DNA from: Ariolimax columbianus
Taxonomy: Eukaryota > Mollusca > Gastropoda > Stylommatophora > Arionidae
Assembly: GCA_036924085.1 (NCBI GenBank)
Contig: JAVGWX010000004.1
Span: 39,957,293-40,021,292 of the forward strand
Length of the DNA stretch: 64,000 nt
Direction of reading: 5' to 3'
Shown here: positions 45,601 to 56,641 of the stretch, piece by piece
Layout of the letters: the number at the start of each line of letters is the position of its first letter
Numbering within the stretch: the first letter of the stretch is position 1
Notes under the pieces: model-generated
What the model saw: the letters and a program-made list of their open reading frames with translations, nothing else
The model's database searches: none
Told to the model about the DNA's origin: nothing
Translations under genes and position numbers: made by a program

Positions 45601-45826
45601 TCGACATCCTTCAACTGGTCGACATCCTTCAACTGGTCGACATCCTTCAACTGGTCGACATCCTTCAGCTGGTCGACATCCTTCAACTGGTCGACATCCT
45701 TCAGCTGGTGGACATCCTTCAACTGGTCGACATCCTTCAAATTGTCCTTCAACTGGTCGACATCCTTCAACTGGTCGACATCCTTCAATTGGTCGACATC
45801 CTTCCACTGGTCGACATCCTTCAACT
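42609..45826 (+). repeat. 18-bp satellite, right part
   Basis: Continuation of the same array after the LINE, with more point variants near the insertion (GGCGACATCC, CTTGTACTGG at 42.9-43.05 kb) and a 966-bp tandem duplication at about 43.64-45.57 kb. It ends at CTTCAACTGTTAGAAACCG, where the unexpanded flank resumes. Array total without the LINE is about 4.9 kb, near 270 unit equivalents. Confidence 0.97.
43640..45571. repeat. Two tandem 966-bp higher-order copies in the satellite
   Basis: Variant order is repeated at a spacing of exactly 966 bp, such as GGTTGACATCC (43717 and 44683), CTTAAGCTGG (about 44410 and 45376) and GACTTCC (44475 and 45441). Differences noted by eye: CTTGAACTGG at 43989 versus CTTCAACTGG, and AACTGATCGAC at 44030 versus AACTGGTCGAC. 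966 is a multiple of 6. Confidence 0.88.
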
Positions 45827-46060
45827 GTTAGAAACCGAATCAAGGCTCGTTGATCAACTCTGGACGGATTCCGTATCACAACTGCCACGTTTTGAATGGT
45901 CTGCTGTGGAAACTTTAAGTTGGAGGATAATGAAATTTCGCAAATTTGACGGTTGGTATGGGGTGTTTACATCAGAAGTGATGTTTTCATGCGCATCGTA
46001 GGTATTTTCACTTGTTGTAATTAGGTCGGGTTTCATTTGAAAACGCCTTTTTGGTCTGTG
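45827..46060 (+). pseudogene. Right flank of the expanded locus (paralogue of the seed copy)
   Basis: Continues the ancestral frame as QLLETESRLVDQLWTDSV, then ETLSWRIMKF, with similarity to the minus strand of 37620-37857 reaching GGGTTTCATTTGAAAACGCC (seed: AGGTTTCATTTGAACACATG). The frame equivalent to the seed remains open to about 46001. Product unrecognised. Confidence 0.65.
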
Positions 46061-46940
46061 GAAATGGTGAGACTGTGCAATGTCATACTTTGAAGTGTTT
46101 TCTACCTTAGTAAAATCTTTCTACATTCACTCAATGTGAGAGTAGCCTGTTCTGGTTTCTATCCCAGAAAGAAACACTTCTAGAAGTAACATGAACTGTA
46201 CCCACACACGCACCGGTTTTTCTTCATAAACATGCATAAATTCACATTAGCAGTTTCTAGCATTCAGAATGCAAATCGCTTCAAAAAATATCCCGCACAT
46301 GCATAAATGTTATGTGGTCTAAAGATAAACATAAAAACAAACGATTCCAGATATTGGAGTGAACATATATATTCTGGCATTGACACGAAGATGCTGAGAT
46401 AAGGGCCTCGGCATATGGGGTCCTAGACGGAAACATTAATGAAATATCGACGAATCTGCCAAATAGGTTTGGCCGAAATTACTCAAGGGGCGTTAAGTCA
46501 TCGTGGCTTTTGACATAAACGAAGCACGAATGTGTCCTGAGAGATTTTAGATGTTGAAAGCAGTACAGAAAAATATTTCTTGAAGATGTTGAAGTGTGTT
46601 GAAATTGTGTAATATATAAATGGGATTGATATGCTTACTTTTAATTTTTCCATCAACTAAAGCTGTTAAGCGTTTTGGGATCTGACGTTTCCTCTCTTAA
46701 GTCAATCGTTTTGCGTCGGCTGTTGTGAATCGCGTTGTTGTTGCACTCTTATTTTTGTTATGACACATACCAACCTGTCACCTGGTTTTCCATCGTGCGC
46801 TGCAACCACATTCTTGTGTTATTAACCGCACAGCAGTAGTTGATCTGTGTTGAATTCTCGTAAGATTGCAAACAATGTTAATGTATGTCTTGACTGTATT
46901 AGATACATTAAAGATGGATGCAAATGCCGTGAGAAAGCAA
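46061..46940. other. Unannotated stretch
   Basis: No feature recognised. Confidence 0.45.
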
Positions 46941-46943
46941 TGA

Positions 46944-46945
<2 letters not shown>

Positions 46946-47024
<79 letters not shown>
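46946..47024. repeat. (TA)n microsatellite, left of R360
   Basis: Near-pure TA dinucleotides interrupted by TATGTA. It directly adjoins the R360 tail. Confidence 0.95.
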
Positions 47025-47025
<1 letters not shown>

Positions 47026-47376
47026 TCTTCTTCGTTCGTTCTCAATTTCCAGCTACCAAACCATGAAAGGGTAAGTAGCAGGATGTAGTCCAGATAACGG
47101 AATGCGTTGTGTCGTAGTTTACAGCTTGGATGCTATATTTGCCCCTTTCGGTCTAACACATCCGACTTCAGCAAGCATTTTTTGAGTACCGGGTTACCAT
47201 TCCCTTTTCGAACCCTTCTCCTTAGCCAGTCTGCCCTGCTGCAGCCTGTTATCCAGGATCACCGCGTGGAGGTGTAGAAGGGTCTTGGCAGCTATGGTTC
47301 GCTGGACCTGATGCTAGCAGTCAGCTATGGGTCGCTGACCGCTGCAGCTCATGCGCTGCTCAGCATCTTGATCCCA
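47025..47376 (-). mobile_element. R360 SINE-like repeat inside a (TA)n tract
   Basis: Full-length minus-strand copy. The tail at the left reads ACGAAGAAGATGATATA on the minus strand and the head GGGATCAAGATGCTGAGCAG is at the right. (TA)n lies on both sides, so it inserted into a TA repeat and the TSD cannot be told from the microsatellite. Confidence 0.88.
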
Positions 47377-47396
47377 TATATATTAAATGTATATAT

Positions 47397-47459
<63 letters not shown>

Positions 47460-47500
47460 TACACATTCACACACACACACACACATACGCACTATACAGA
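47377..47500. repeat. (TA)n and (CA)n microsatellite, right of R360
   Basis: TA-rich from 47377, pure TA from about 47408 to 47455, then CACACACACACACAC at about 47469-47484. Confidence 0.95.
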
Positions 47501-47824
47501 TTTAAGGTACACAATTTGAAAACAGCGTGTTTACGGAAGGAAGATGGAAGTATAAAAGACAACATAATCATGGAATATAAATGTGACTATAAGTAAATAT
47601 AAATACAAATACCACATATATTTATGGGAAAATGTAAAAGCCATTGGTCGTATGTAAATATGTAAATATCACATGAGTGTATGTACAAATATGAGAACTG
47701 GACAATCATCTGCATACGAAGAATTCCCTGGTGTTGGCTAGACCCATTAAGGTGGCCTACATATAGCATTATACGGCAGTCTTTGTTCTGAGTATCAAGG
47801 GACAAGAGAGCCAGAGGCAGACCT

Positions 47825-48110
47825 CAGCGTATGTGGAAAAGAGTCCTCGAATAACTTTAAGATTCACTACACTATTCCATTAACAATGGTTAGAAATGAC
47901 TTTAAGATTCACTACACTATTTCATTAACTATGATTAGAAATGACTTTAAGATTCACTACACTATTTCATTAACTTTGCTTAGAAATGACTTTAAGATCC
48001 ATTACACTATTTCATTAACTACGATTAGAAATGACTTTAAGATTGACTACACTATTTCATTAACTATGGTTAGAAATGACTTTAAGATTTATTACACTAT
48101 TTCATTAACT
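47825..48110. repeat. 45-bp minisatellite
   Basis: Six units of 45 bp with ATGACTTTAAGATTCACTAC, ACTATTTCATTAACTATGGT, TAGAA. The 15-codon period leaves an open frame (RNDFKIHYTISLT repeated), which I treat as artefact. The last unit ends at the S1 SINE. Confidence 0.92.
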
Positions 48111-48111
48111 G

Positions 48112-48362
48112 GGGACGCGTAGGCTAGTGGCCAAGCGACACGTCTCTCATCCCGAAGATGCTAGTTTTGATCCACATCACAGCACGGGCTGTTACCCCTG
48201 GGAAGCAAACCCTTAGAAAATGCAGAAGGAAGCAGACCCTTACAGAAAGTGCATGTCGAAGTCGGATGCACTGGGCCGACAGGCGCAAAATAAAAACCGC
48301 AGTGCAACGCCCACCGCCTTAGGGAATAGAGAAATAAGGAGAACGAAAACAATAACAACAAA
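48112..48362 (+). mobile_element. tRNA-derived SINE (family S1), near full length
   Basis: Head GGGGACGCGTAGGCTAGTGG (box A), weak box B GTTTTGATCCAC, body with CGGGCTGTTACCCCTGGGAA and GATGCACTGGGCCGACAGGC, tail AACAATAACAACAAATAA. Only a 7-bp flanking match ATTAACT was found as possible TSD. It sits exactly at the end of the 45-bp minisatellite. Confidence 0.87.
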
Positions 48363-48754
48363 TAATATATTAACTATGAGAACGTAATAATGATTCACAT
48401 ACTTTTATCATTGCTATTAAAAAGAGTTCATATCTTGCTTTCAGATTTTTGAAAGACTTTGGAGTCGAACATTCATATGGGCGAAAGTCGACTTCGTTTT
48501 GTGGACACACACACGCACATCGTCGCTTGTTTACTTAAGGTTGTGACAGATGGGTTAATCAAGAAACGCCAGTCTTTGTGGATATAAGATGTGTTGGAAG
48601 TCACGGAAGTCACTCACCGTCTCGGATATTTACATTTTCACTTTTCTGGGTGAGTACTTCCACATATTTATGTACCTTTTAACGTTATTCTTGGCATTTC
48701 ATATTTGGATCGCGAGACAAACGTTCTTGAAATTGTTAGGAAGAAGTTAGGTCA

Positions 48755-49060
48755 AAAGAAAAACCTATTGACTATAGTAAAAACAAAACCTATTGACTTT
48801 AGTAAAAACAAAACCTATTGACTATAGTAAAAACAAAACCTATTGACTTTAGTAAAAACAAAACCTATTGACTTTAGTAAAAACAAAACCTATTGACTTT
48901 AGTAAAAGCAAAACCTATTGACTTTAGTAAAAACAAAGCCTATTGACTTTAGTAAAAACAAAACCTATTGACTTTAGTAAAAACAAAACCTATTGACTAT
49001 AGTAAAACAAAACCTATTCACTATAGTAAAAACAAAACCTATTGACTATAGTAAAAACAC
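48755..49060. repeat. 25-bp minisatellite
   Basis: Twelve units of 25 bp: CCTATTGACTTTAGTAAAAA, CAAAA. Alternation of GACTTTAG and GACTATAG. Very low divergence. Confidence 0.95.
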
Positions 49061-49099
49061 GAAAATTGGCATGGTAATGACATATATCACGATCGGTGG

Positions 49100-49320
49100 G
49101 GCATAACCAAGACCGTCCTGGAAAGCCCTGTGCCTGGGAAGCGTGGGAGATGGAGACCAAAACAAAGATGGGAGGACAATATAAAAGAGTGGAGGGAAGG
49201 TTTATAGCTGAAACTAATAATCTCGCGAAAAATCGAGACGAATGACTTGGACTGGTTCGACAAACTGCAATGACGGTGTATCAACGACCCTTCTAGGTTA
49301 CGGGACTGATGCTGATGATT
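49100..49320 (+). mobile_element. LINE C-terminal 3' end fragment
   Basis: The plus strand encodes KTVLESPVPGKRGRWRPKQ, RWEDNIKEWREGL, then LDWFDKLQ and CINDPSRLRD, the standard end of an endonuclease/RT LINE protein. Same family as 17.64-17.87 kb. Decayed. Confidence 0.78.
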
Positions 49321-49324
49321 TACA

Positions 49325-49850
49325 TTGTTTGCGAATCGATGTGTTGTGTTAGATGATGCCACAGCATCCGAACATAACATTTGCAGAACAGATAAAGTTT
49401 ATGATAGAATAGATAGTAATACACGCTGGACAATTTTAGAGGACTACGGAAAACAAGGTGATCTATTAGATGAAACGAGAGCGCTCTGTAATGAACATTA
49501 CAAATGCGATAAGAACAGGTACTAGAATTATATATGCTTTTTAAATAACCTCGAGAGTAATGCAAGATGTGTGCTTTAACAATTACGGTTCAACAATTAT
49601 ATAGTCAAAATAACCACAGGAACCAGCCAAATTACAACACCTGAAGTATATACACATCTCAATATATTAACATATCTATGCAGACGATCAAAGACGTATA
49701 CACTTAGGCGAGATACATTATAAAATCACATTACCGAGTCTGTGAAAAATATAATATGGAGATAATCACATCAAAGACGGAATCTATAAAGACCATCAGA
49801 ACACTAAATCTACTTAATATTCTAGAGCGATTTGATGTTTTGCCTTTACG
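49325..49850 (+). mobile_element. Decayed RT fragment of a LINE
   Basis: DKVYDRIDSNTRWTILEDYG resembles the RT block around the first catalytic aspartate (usually A(F/Y)DRVD). About 300 bp later IYADDQR (YADD at 49677-49688) is the second catalytic block. The intervening frame has stops and is shorter than usual. Family not assigned. Confidence 0.65.
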
Positions 49851-49919
49851 GAGATAATTTGATTAATGTGCAAGATTTGCACATGAGCTATACATTTTCT
49901 AAAAGCTTGGAATGGCATT

Positions 49920-51104
49920 TAAGTGATGTGTCATTATTTGTTAACGTTCCGGTCCACACACAAACGCCCCGTCGGACAAGTTGTTGCATCCTGTTGTAGA
50001 CAAAAAAGTCCATCTCCTCCGGAAATCAGCTTCTTGTACCTCCATGTCGAAAGCTTAGCGCGGTCCCTTGGTGTATTCCTTGAGCGTATGGAAGAGGTAG
50101 AAATTACAAAATGCCAGATCAGGGCTGAACGATAGGGAGTAGAATGTCATCAAACTTAAGTTGCTCCAATGCAGCCACTGTTTGTTGACGTGTGTTGGCG
50201 AGCATTCTCGTGCTGGTAAAGTGCGTGCTTGCCCACACGAACACGTATCAATCGTGCTCAAAGTTTCTGAAAAGTTTTCACATATCGATCGGAGTTGACG
50301 ACGGGTTTACAGTGCCCCAGAAATGCAGTATGGACTTCGTCCTCGAAGTCCTAAACAAAGCACATCATCACTTTTCACGCCGAATCAGCGATCATGACAT
50401 TTTTTAGGGTAGGTGAGCTCTTATGCATGTCGTTCATAGACTGGCGATTATTATTTAGGTGATGATGACGTGCCCATGACTCGTCTCAGTGACAATTTGA
50501 TAGATAAAGACATCGCCTTCCTGTTCATATCGCGTCATAAGTTCCGGACACATCTGTTGTTGGCGTTCCTTAATATCGGGTATCAGCATGCGTGTAGCAC
50601 ATCTCGCACGCATTTTCTATACCAAAGCATCGCATGAATGAAGTGATGGATTCGCTCAATCAAACGCATTGCGGCGATATCGTTCTGTTTGATACGATGA
50701 TTGACATGAATCAGTTCGTTCACGCGAGCGTTGTCGTGCAGGTTCGTCGTGTTGGTTCTCGTGACTGAATCTACGCCCATTACAGTTCGTGCCCAACTTC
50801 TGACAGAACCCACATCAACACAGGCATCGCCATTCACCGCAGTCATGTTAAGATGCATGTCGATGGGCACACACAACCTTCTGCCGTCAATAATTCAATC
50901 GCAGCACGCTTCTTCAACTGTATTTCCGTGCAGACCGACATATCACTATCTGCTGTGTGCATGCGTCAAGTTTCAAGCGCATGCCACTACATTCCTCTTA
51001 TAGTCCCACCATTAGAGATTATTTTCATATAGGAGTCACGTTGTTCTGATCACTGTTGTCATAGTTATGGCGCTGGAGGTCAAACTTTTCAAATCACCCT
51101 CGTA
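49920..51104 (-). pseudogene. Mariner-family transposase relic
   Basis: Read on the minus strand from 51.1 kb, the order is that of a mariner transposase. A likely terminal inverted repeat (minus-strand TACGAGGGTGATTTGAAAAG) ends at 51104. The N-terminal part follows (RSWARTVMGVDSVTRTNTTN, ARVNELIHVNHRIKQ), then PDIKERQQQMCPELMTRYEQ, FEDEVHTAFLGHCKPV, YQHENARQHT (the usual H-D-N second catalytic block has E) and FSPDLAFCNFYLFHTLKEY (the usual final D is N). Several frameshifts and two altered catalytic positions make it inactive. The opposite TIR was not found, so the left end is missing or too diverged. The family cuts and pastes DNA at TA. Confidence 0.82.
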
Positions 51105-51505
51105 CATATATACACAACACCACCATAGGCCAAAGAGTTCAAGTACCTGAAAATAAATTTCTTATTTAGAAGATAACAAAATTGATTAAGAAATTGAAAT
51201 TAGATATAAAAATCATGTCACTTGACTAATCAACTGTCAGCATTACTTGCAAATTCGAACATCAGCTTGATCGCTGAACGACAACTACACAAATACTGTG
51301 CCCTCATACAAATCTGTGTCACAAGTACAGGACGTGAGAACGAAGATCAAATTGAATGAGATATATGAGAAAAGGCAGCAATGGTACCAAGATAGAAATG
51401 TAAGTAGTAATAATCACATTATAAATAGTGCGCCGGAGAAATTCACCAGTTATGTTAACTAAATAGTAAGACAGACAATAAAGTACATTAATGAGAATGA
51501 GAGTA
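51105..51505. other. Unannotated stretch
   Basis: No supported feature. Confidence 0.45.
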
Positions 51506-51506
51506 T

Positions 51507-51585
51507 GGGACGGCGTGGGCTAGTGGTTAAGTGACACGGCTCACAATCCAAAGGTGCTGGGTTCCATCCCCCTAACAGCATACAT
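51507..51585 (+). mobile_element. tRNA-derived SINE S1, head only
   Basis: GGGACGGCGTGGGCTAGTGG box A and GGGTTCCATCCCC box B, then truncation directly into a (CATA)n repeat. Confidence 0.82.
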
Positions 51586-51668
51586 ACATATATTCATACA
51601 TCCATACATACCAACATACATACATCCATACATATATACATATATATATACATTCATACATGCATACA
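51580..51668. repeat. (CATA)n microsatellite
   Basis: CATACATACATA with CATCCATA and TATATA variants, adjoining the truncated SINE. Confidence 0.9.
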
Positions 51669-51799
51669 ATTCTCTTTGCAGAAGATCGCATAATCTATTT
51701 GAAGTCATTTTGTGCAAATCGCGGCATGTCATAAAGGAGCACGCGCTAGCCTTTTCTTTAATTTATGCAGGTAGCACGCGTTGTAAGAAGAATAAGTAA

Positions 51800-52125
51800 A
51801 GTGCAACCTTTTAAAGACTGTATGTTGGTAGTCCGTTTAGGCGACAAGGGTCAGTCGTGCAAACAGTCCATGAACACGATGAAGGACTGCGTCCAGAACT
51901 ACATTGAATGAGGGTGACGTCTTTCTGATTTGACCTAACCAGGTGATTGGCAGATGGCCGCATGGTTGGGGGCCATGATGAATATAGTTCGTTCCCATCT
52001 TTGATACCCACGACCTGCTTTTAGACCTGGACGTTCTCTTCAAAGCGACCTAAAAGTGCAAATAGGGCAAAACGGCGACGGTTTAAAATGTCCAGTAGCT
52101 GACTATTTGAGTCCTTGCTGTACCA
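51800..52125. other. Unannotated stretch
   Basis: Two overlapping minus frames (66 and 68 codons) contain RSNQKDV and GWVSKMG-like strings, but no family can be assigned. Nothing else was seen. Confidence 0.4.
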
Positions 52126-52127
52126 AT

Positions 52128-52500
52128 GGATCTTCTTCTTCTTCTTTTTCTTCTTCTACTTTTTTTTCTTCTTCTATTTCGCCATCTTCTTTTTTCTCAT
52201 CGTCTTACTGCTCTTCCTTCTAATTCTTATCTTCATTTTCTTTCTTCATTTTCTTTTTCCATCTTCTCCTCCTTCCTCTACCACTTATTTCTCCTTTTCT
52301 TCTTCGCCTACTTCTTCGTCATCTTTGTCTTCTGCCTCCTCGTTCCCTTTTTTGTTCCTTCTGCTCTCTCCCCCTCGTTCTTGCCGTTCCTTCATTCTTG
52401 TTTTTCTTGTTCCGCTTCCTCCCTTCTTTTTTTTTCTTCTTCTTTATCTGCTTCTGTTCATTTTCTTCTTCTTCTGTTTCTTATTTTATCTTTTCTTGGT
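52128..52500. repeat. Polypyrimidine (TTC-rich) tract
   Basis: About 370 bp almost free of purines on the plus strand (TTCTTCTTCTTTTTCTTCTT). The F/L/S-rich frames here are low complexity, not membrane proteins. Confidence 0.93.
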
Positions 52501-52629
52501 GGGGCTTATGAAACGAAATAACGCCGAATTGCTTGGCGATGTATGTAACAAATTCATCTACCATCAAGTGACATTTGCCGTCCTAAGTTCTAATGCGTCA
52601 CTAAAAAAGATACCTGCGAATCAACAGTA

Positions 52630-54775
52630 GTTTGGCCTCTGCACGTCTATTTATGTGTCTTGTGAGACCTGTGTTAGTTGCTGTACTATCGCCGGGAATA
52701 CTCGTGTGCATTGTAAGGGCACATAAGCTGATCTACCACGTCCCCTTGAAGACGTGAGAGAAGAGAAGTATGGCATCTAATGTACCATAATATGATAGTC
52801 TCATCGTCCCAAGACTAGCCAGCACTATCTGGGACCTGTCGGTTTAAAATCAGAGTTCTTCCTCTTGTAGGCGAACTGCTTGAACAGACTAACGAGCGTC
52901 GTCTGCCCGAGTTTAGAGTCCGAATTTACTTTCTCTTAGATTGGCTGCCAACCAAAGATAATGCGCCCAATCTTCCAGCCCAGTTATACCGCCGGGTACT
53001 CGGTCGCGCCCCACAATATGCTCTGTATAAACAGTGGGCCCCTCATGAAGGTGCTGCTGGGAACACAATAATGTAGGAGAGAACATTGGCATGGAAACTC
53101 CAAAACGGCAAGCCGAGCAGTGAATCCAGCGGAGATCTCTACACCTGGAAAGGAAAGGCTATTTCAGACGCATCCCTTTCCTTTAACGAGCGGGAGGTCC
53201 AGCCCAAACCTCGCTACCCAGTGTGTTTTTAAATTGCTAATTTGTGTCTGAAGAGAGAGGGGTTTAATGGAGTGAGCTGGGGTGGAGGTGAGACCGCTTA
53301 CATCAGAATATAATGTAATGGGTTTTGTTTACCCTTTCCTCTCCTTGCCACCCTTCAGAAAACAAAACAAAAACCTAGACTTCATCAGGAATAGTACCTC
53401 TGTCTAATGATTGGTTCTTAGTTACTCTGTGATCTGCGTCTCATTCTCCAAAAGGAAGTTTAATTGTCACTTGTTCTTCTTTTATTTGATTGACCTATTG
53501 TTTAACAATACATTAGTGTCTTCTATTAACTTTGCTTATTTCGTTTCTCAATTGTCCTTGTTATGAGTCCTATTCTTAGGATCAGCATTTCTGTCTTTCC
53601 AAAGAATTCATATTTAGTTCGCGAGAGACAACTGCACATAAAAACTACTAACATAATTGTTTGTAACTTTTACAATACAACATTGCATTAAACATCAAAA
53701 AGATAACATTTATGAAATAACAAAAACTAATTCTTTGCCAATAACACCTCATCAGGTTCTTTACAAATCTCATTAGATTGTTTACAAATCTCATCAGATT
53801 GCTTACAAATCTCAAAGGGGAAAAACATTAATGTGGTGCATTTCTATTTGCATTTTTAACCTTCAAAGATCAAATGTAAATGTTCCGACCATATCATCTG
53901 AAATAACTTCTTGTCTCCCTTTGACTGTAAACGAAGTATATCACTTCTCTTGTAGCTGACATCCATACCATACTTGGCGTCTGCAGCAAGGCAAACGCAT
54001 ACGGGCGTTCGCTAGTGCAATGATTGGTTTGATGTCAGTTTACCGTAATCAGGCTGCTTGCCACATGCACAAGCCTCTTTAGTCTCCTTTATAACATTCA
54101 TATATTTAATTAACTTACCCTATTTTCTTATTCTCAGAATCACTGAATTGGCTAGAAGGAGTAAGATCTGATTTTCTCCCTTCCAGTCTATATGAAACAT
54201 TGGGTGTCTTCTGGGGCTGACCCCATTACCCGCAGACACTATCATAATACTTATGTATGTCCTTCCGATAGTGCTTTATGTCGCAAGCAGGTGTACGTGA
54301 TAATGTTGCAGCCGCTATTCACAAACCTGTTTAGTCTTATTTCACTACTAGCTAGGACGTTCAAGTCGTCCCATTCTCTGCCCTGTTGCACAATTTGAGG
54401 GTTAAAAATAGTTGAAATGCTGCACAAATCGACTGAGTTTACCTTGCCATTTGCTGCTTTGATATACCTAATATAAGAAAATGTGACACATGGTCGAATG
54501 AAAGCCTTTAGTTTTGTAGTTTCATGTAAATGTAAATGTACGTACTCAGTCCATATTTAATGCGAACATTTTTGAGTGATCTTGCGGTCTTTAAATTCAA
54601 TAAAATGAAAAACACTCTTATACAGACGTTTATTCCATTGTTGTGAAACGCCGGTGGCCCAAAGTATGTTCACATGAAAAAGTAGTTAGGTGAGGACTTC
54701 TCAGCAGAAATTGCTCTAAGCTGCCAGACAATCAACATACTGATACAACGCAGCGTTCGTCGGAGGTAGAAAATA
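52630..54775. other. Unannotated stretch of about 2.1 kb
   Basis: A plus-strand frame near 52.87-53.07 kb reads ELLEQTNERRLPEF, FLLDWLPTKDNAPNLPAQ, which looks protein-like but matches no family I recognise. Three short TCTCATCAGATTGTTTACAA-type repeats occur at 53.75-53.82 kb. Otherwise nothing. Confidence 0.4.
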
Positions 54776-54779
54776 TCCC

Positions 54780-55420
54780 CCAAACCATTCATATTGACTT
54801 CAGGATGCCATTAGAAAAACTAAACTTGGAAAACCCAGGAATCAACATAGACGGAGGAATGCTGTAGAGTTTGCCTAGAGTTTGCTGATGACAAGGTCAT
54901 CCTCACTTACAGTGTTAGAGAGGCTGGGAAATGACTAAATGAGCTCAACTAAGCGAAGCAGTAGGTTTTAAAATCAATATACAGAAAACCCAAATCATGC
55001 TGAACACTTTCACCCAAGTGGAGAACTACGGCTAGGAATTGATTTCGACGTTGACAATGTGAATTCGTACATTTACCTGGACCAAGAAATTACATTTGCC
55101 CTAACAACAACAAAATATTCGAGTTATACTACGTAAGACAGCAGCAGAATAGTTCAGCTTCAATCGTATGAAATCCATACTTCAACAAAGGAGAAACGAC
55201 AAGACCACAGCCAACACATTTAACATAATAGTTATTCCTGTCCTGATATGCAACTTACTGAAAATTGAGACTACGAAAAGCAGATATAGAGTAGCCCCAA
55301 AATATCTCAAATAAAAATGGAGCGAAGAAGATTGACAGCCTTCTCTATAGGACCGAATTCGCAACACAGAAATCAGGTGGCAGTGCCTTTAATGAATTAC
55401 GTTGTAGATGCTGCATTGTT
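54780..55420 (+). mobile_element. Decayed LINE RT fragment
   Basis: EFADDKVIL near 54.88 kb is an RT catalytic block, followed by LNELN, KSIYRK-type text, a broken LGIDFDVDNVNSYIYL block and MKSILQQRRNDKTTANTFN-IIVIPVL near 55.17-55.25 kb. The order fits a LINE palm and post-RT region. Heavily mutated. Confidence 0.65.
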
Positions 55421-55699
55421 ACAAAACCTGCAGTTCGGTTTGGCGTCCTTTGCGTATGTCGTATCACAGATGGTCACAAAAGGTCGCGTCTGAGAGGCCC
55501 TACAACTCTAAGCGCTAACATGGACGTCTACCAATGAGATGATGATTAGATCTGAGTAAAACCACTGGTTCAACGCGGTACTACAGGGTGAACGACTGCC
55601 TTGAGTTTAAACAAAGTTTGGCTAACTTGCTTCAGACACTTCCTTTGCCTGGCTGAAAAACAGTTACAGATTACACACGCACACAACTAGCTGTGTGTT

Positions 55700-56641
55700 T
55701 ACTAGCTGTATACCCGGCTTTGCACGCTAATAACATAATTGTCAGATTGGATGGAATCCGCGAATGCTTGGAATGAAAACACTTTCCTCTATCCATGCTC
55801 CTTCAAAGATTGTGGTCTGAACAGCGCACATTATTTCTCTTGTTAATTCACCAATCTGTCATTAGTAACATCATCATCATGTGCCCTGCCGGTTGACTGT
55901 GGCGATCATGGGTCTCCAACTCTTCCTATAAAGTGGGTCATTTATCAGTTCAGCGGTTGGTTGTCTTCGAGTTTTTCTCTCTTGCAATTCTGCTCGTTGT
56001 CACCTGTATTTTAAACAGCCTTTCTTAAAAGGCAACTTTCTTGACATGCTCGAAAAAGGATGACTTCCTGATTTTTGTCATAAGCTGCATCTTTAAGCAC
56101 CACGCTATTTATTTTCTTTGCTGCCTATAGAATTCCAAACATAGGTACCATCTCTGCCACACCATAACCGTCCATTCCTCTACAACTGGAATATGTTTTC
56201 ATTCCAAGAATTCCGCTAATTCCGATCTGAAATTTATTTTGCTTTCCGTGAATTAGCATATTTTGTTTAAATACACACAACTCGTTAGTAAATTCTAATG
56301 ATCGTGTCAGTAAAACAACAGGGGATTCGAGCCGCTGTTCTCTTTGTCAGCAGCATGCGTCGGTACCATTTGACCAGGCGGTCTGACTAAATTGTGTCAG
56401 TAAACTGGTAGCATTGTTGTCTAAGATTTAAAGTCAAATAGCTTGTCTACAAGCAAATTGAGTCAAAAATTGTCAACATGCCGGCAAACAATATACAAAA
56501 TCATTTGCCCATATCTCGTAAAGGATATAAGATAGCGCCGTGAATTAAGTTGGTTCACCATCGAATGATAGAATGCCCAGTGAGAATTTCAGCTCGATAT
56601 AATTTCAGTTCGCGAGTTATGTCTTCTTCAGGCATTCATTG

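Noticed and set aside
38083..45826. CRISPR-like array
   Set aside because: The repeats are direct tandems without unique spacers, in eukaryotic repeat-rich DNA.
37984..45888. Many long ORFs with DVDQLK, GCRPVE, FNWSTS repeats
   Set aside because: All are alternative frames of the 18-bp satellite. Only the frame joined to the flanks is discussed, and even that is not claimed as a gene.
52115..52630. 171-codon F/L/S-rich ORF
   Set aside because: Polypyrimidine tract. No transmembrane periodicity or conserved residues beyond composition.
52860..53070. Protein-like plus frame (LLDWLPTKDNAPNLPAQ)
   Set aside because: Looks coding by composition but ends soon at a stop, has no homologue I recognise and no second copy here. 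Recorded only as unannotated.
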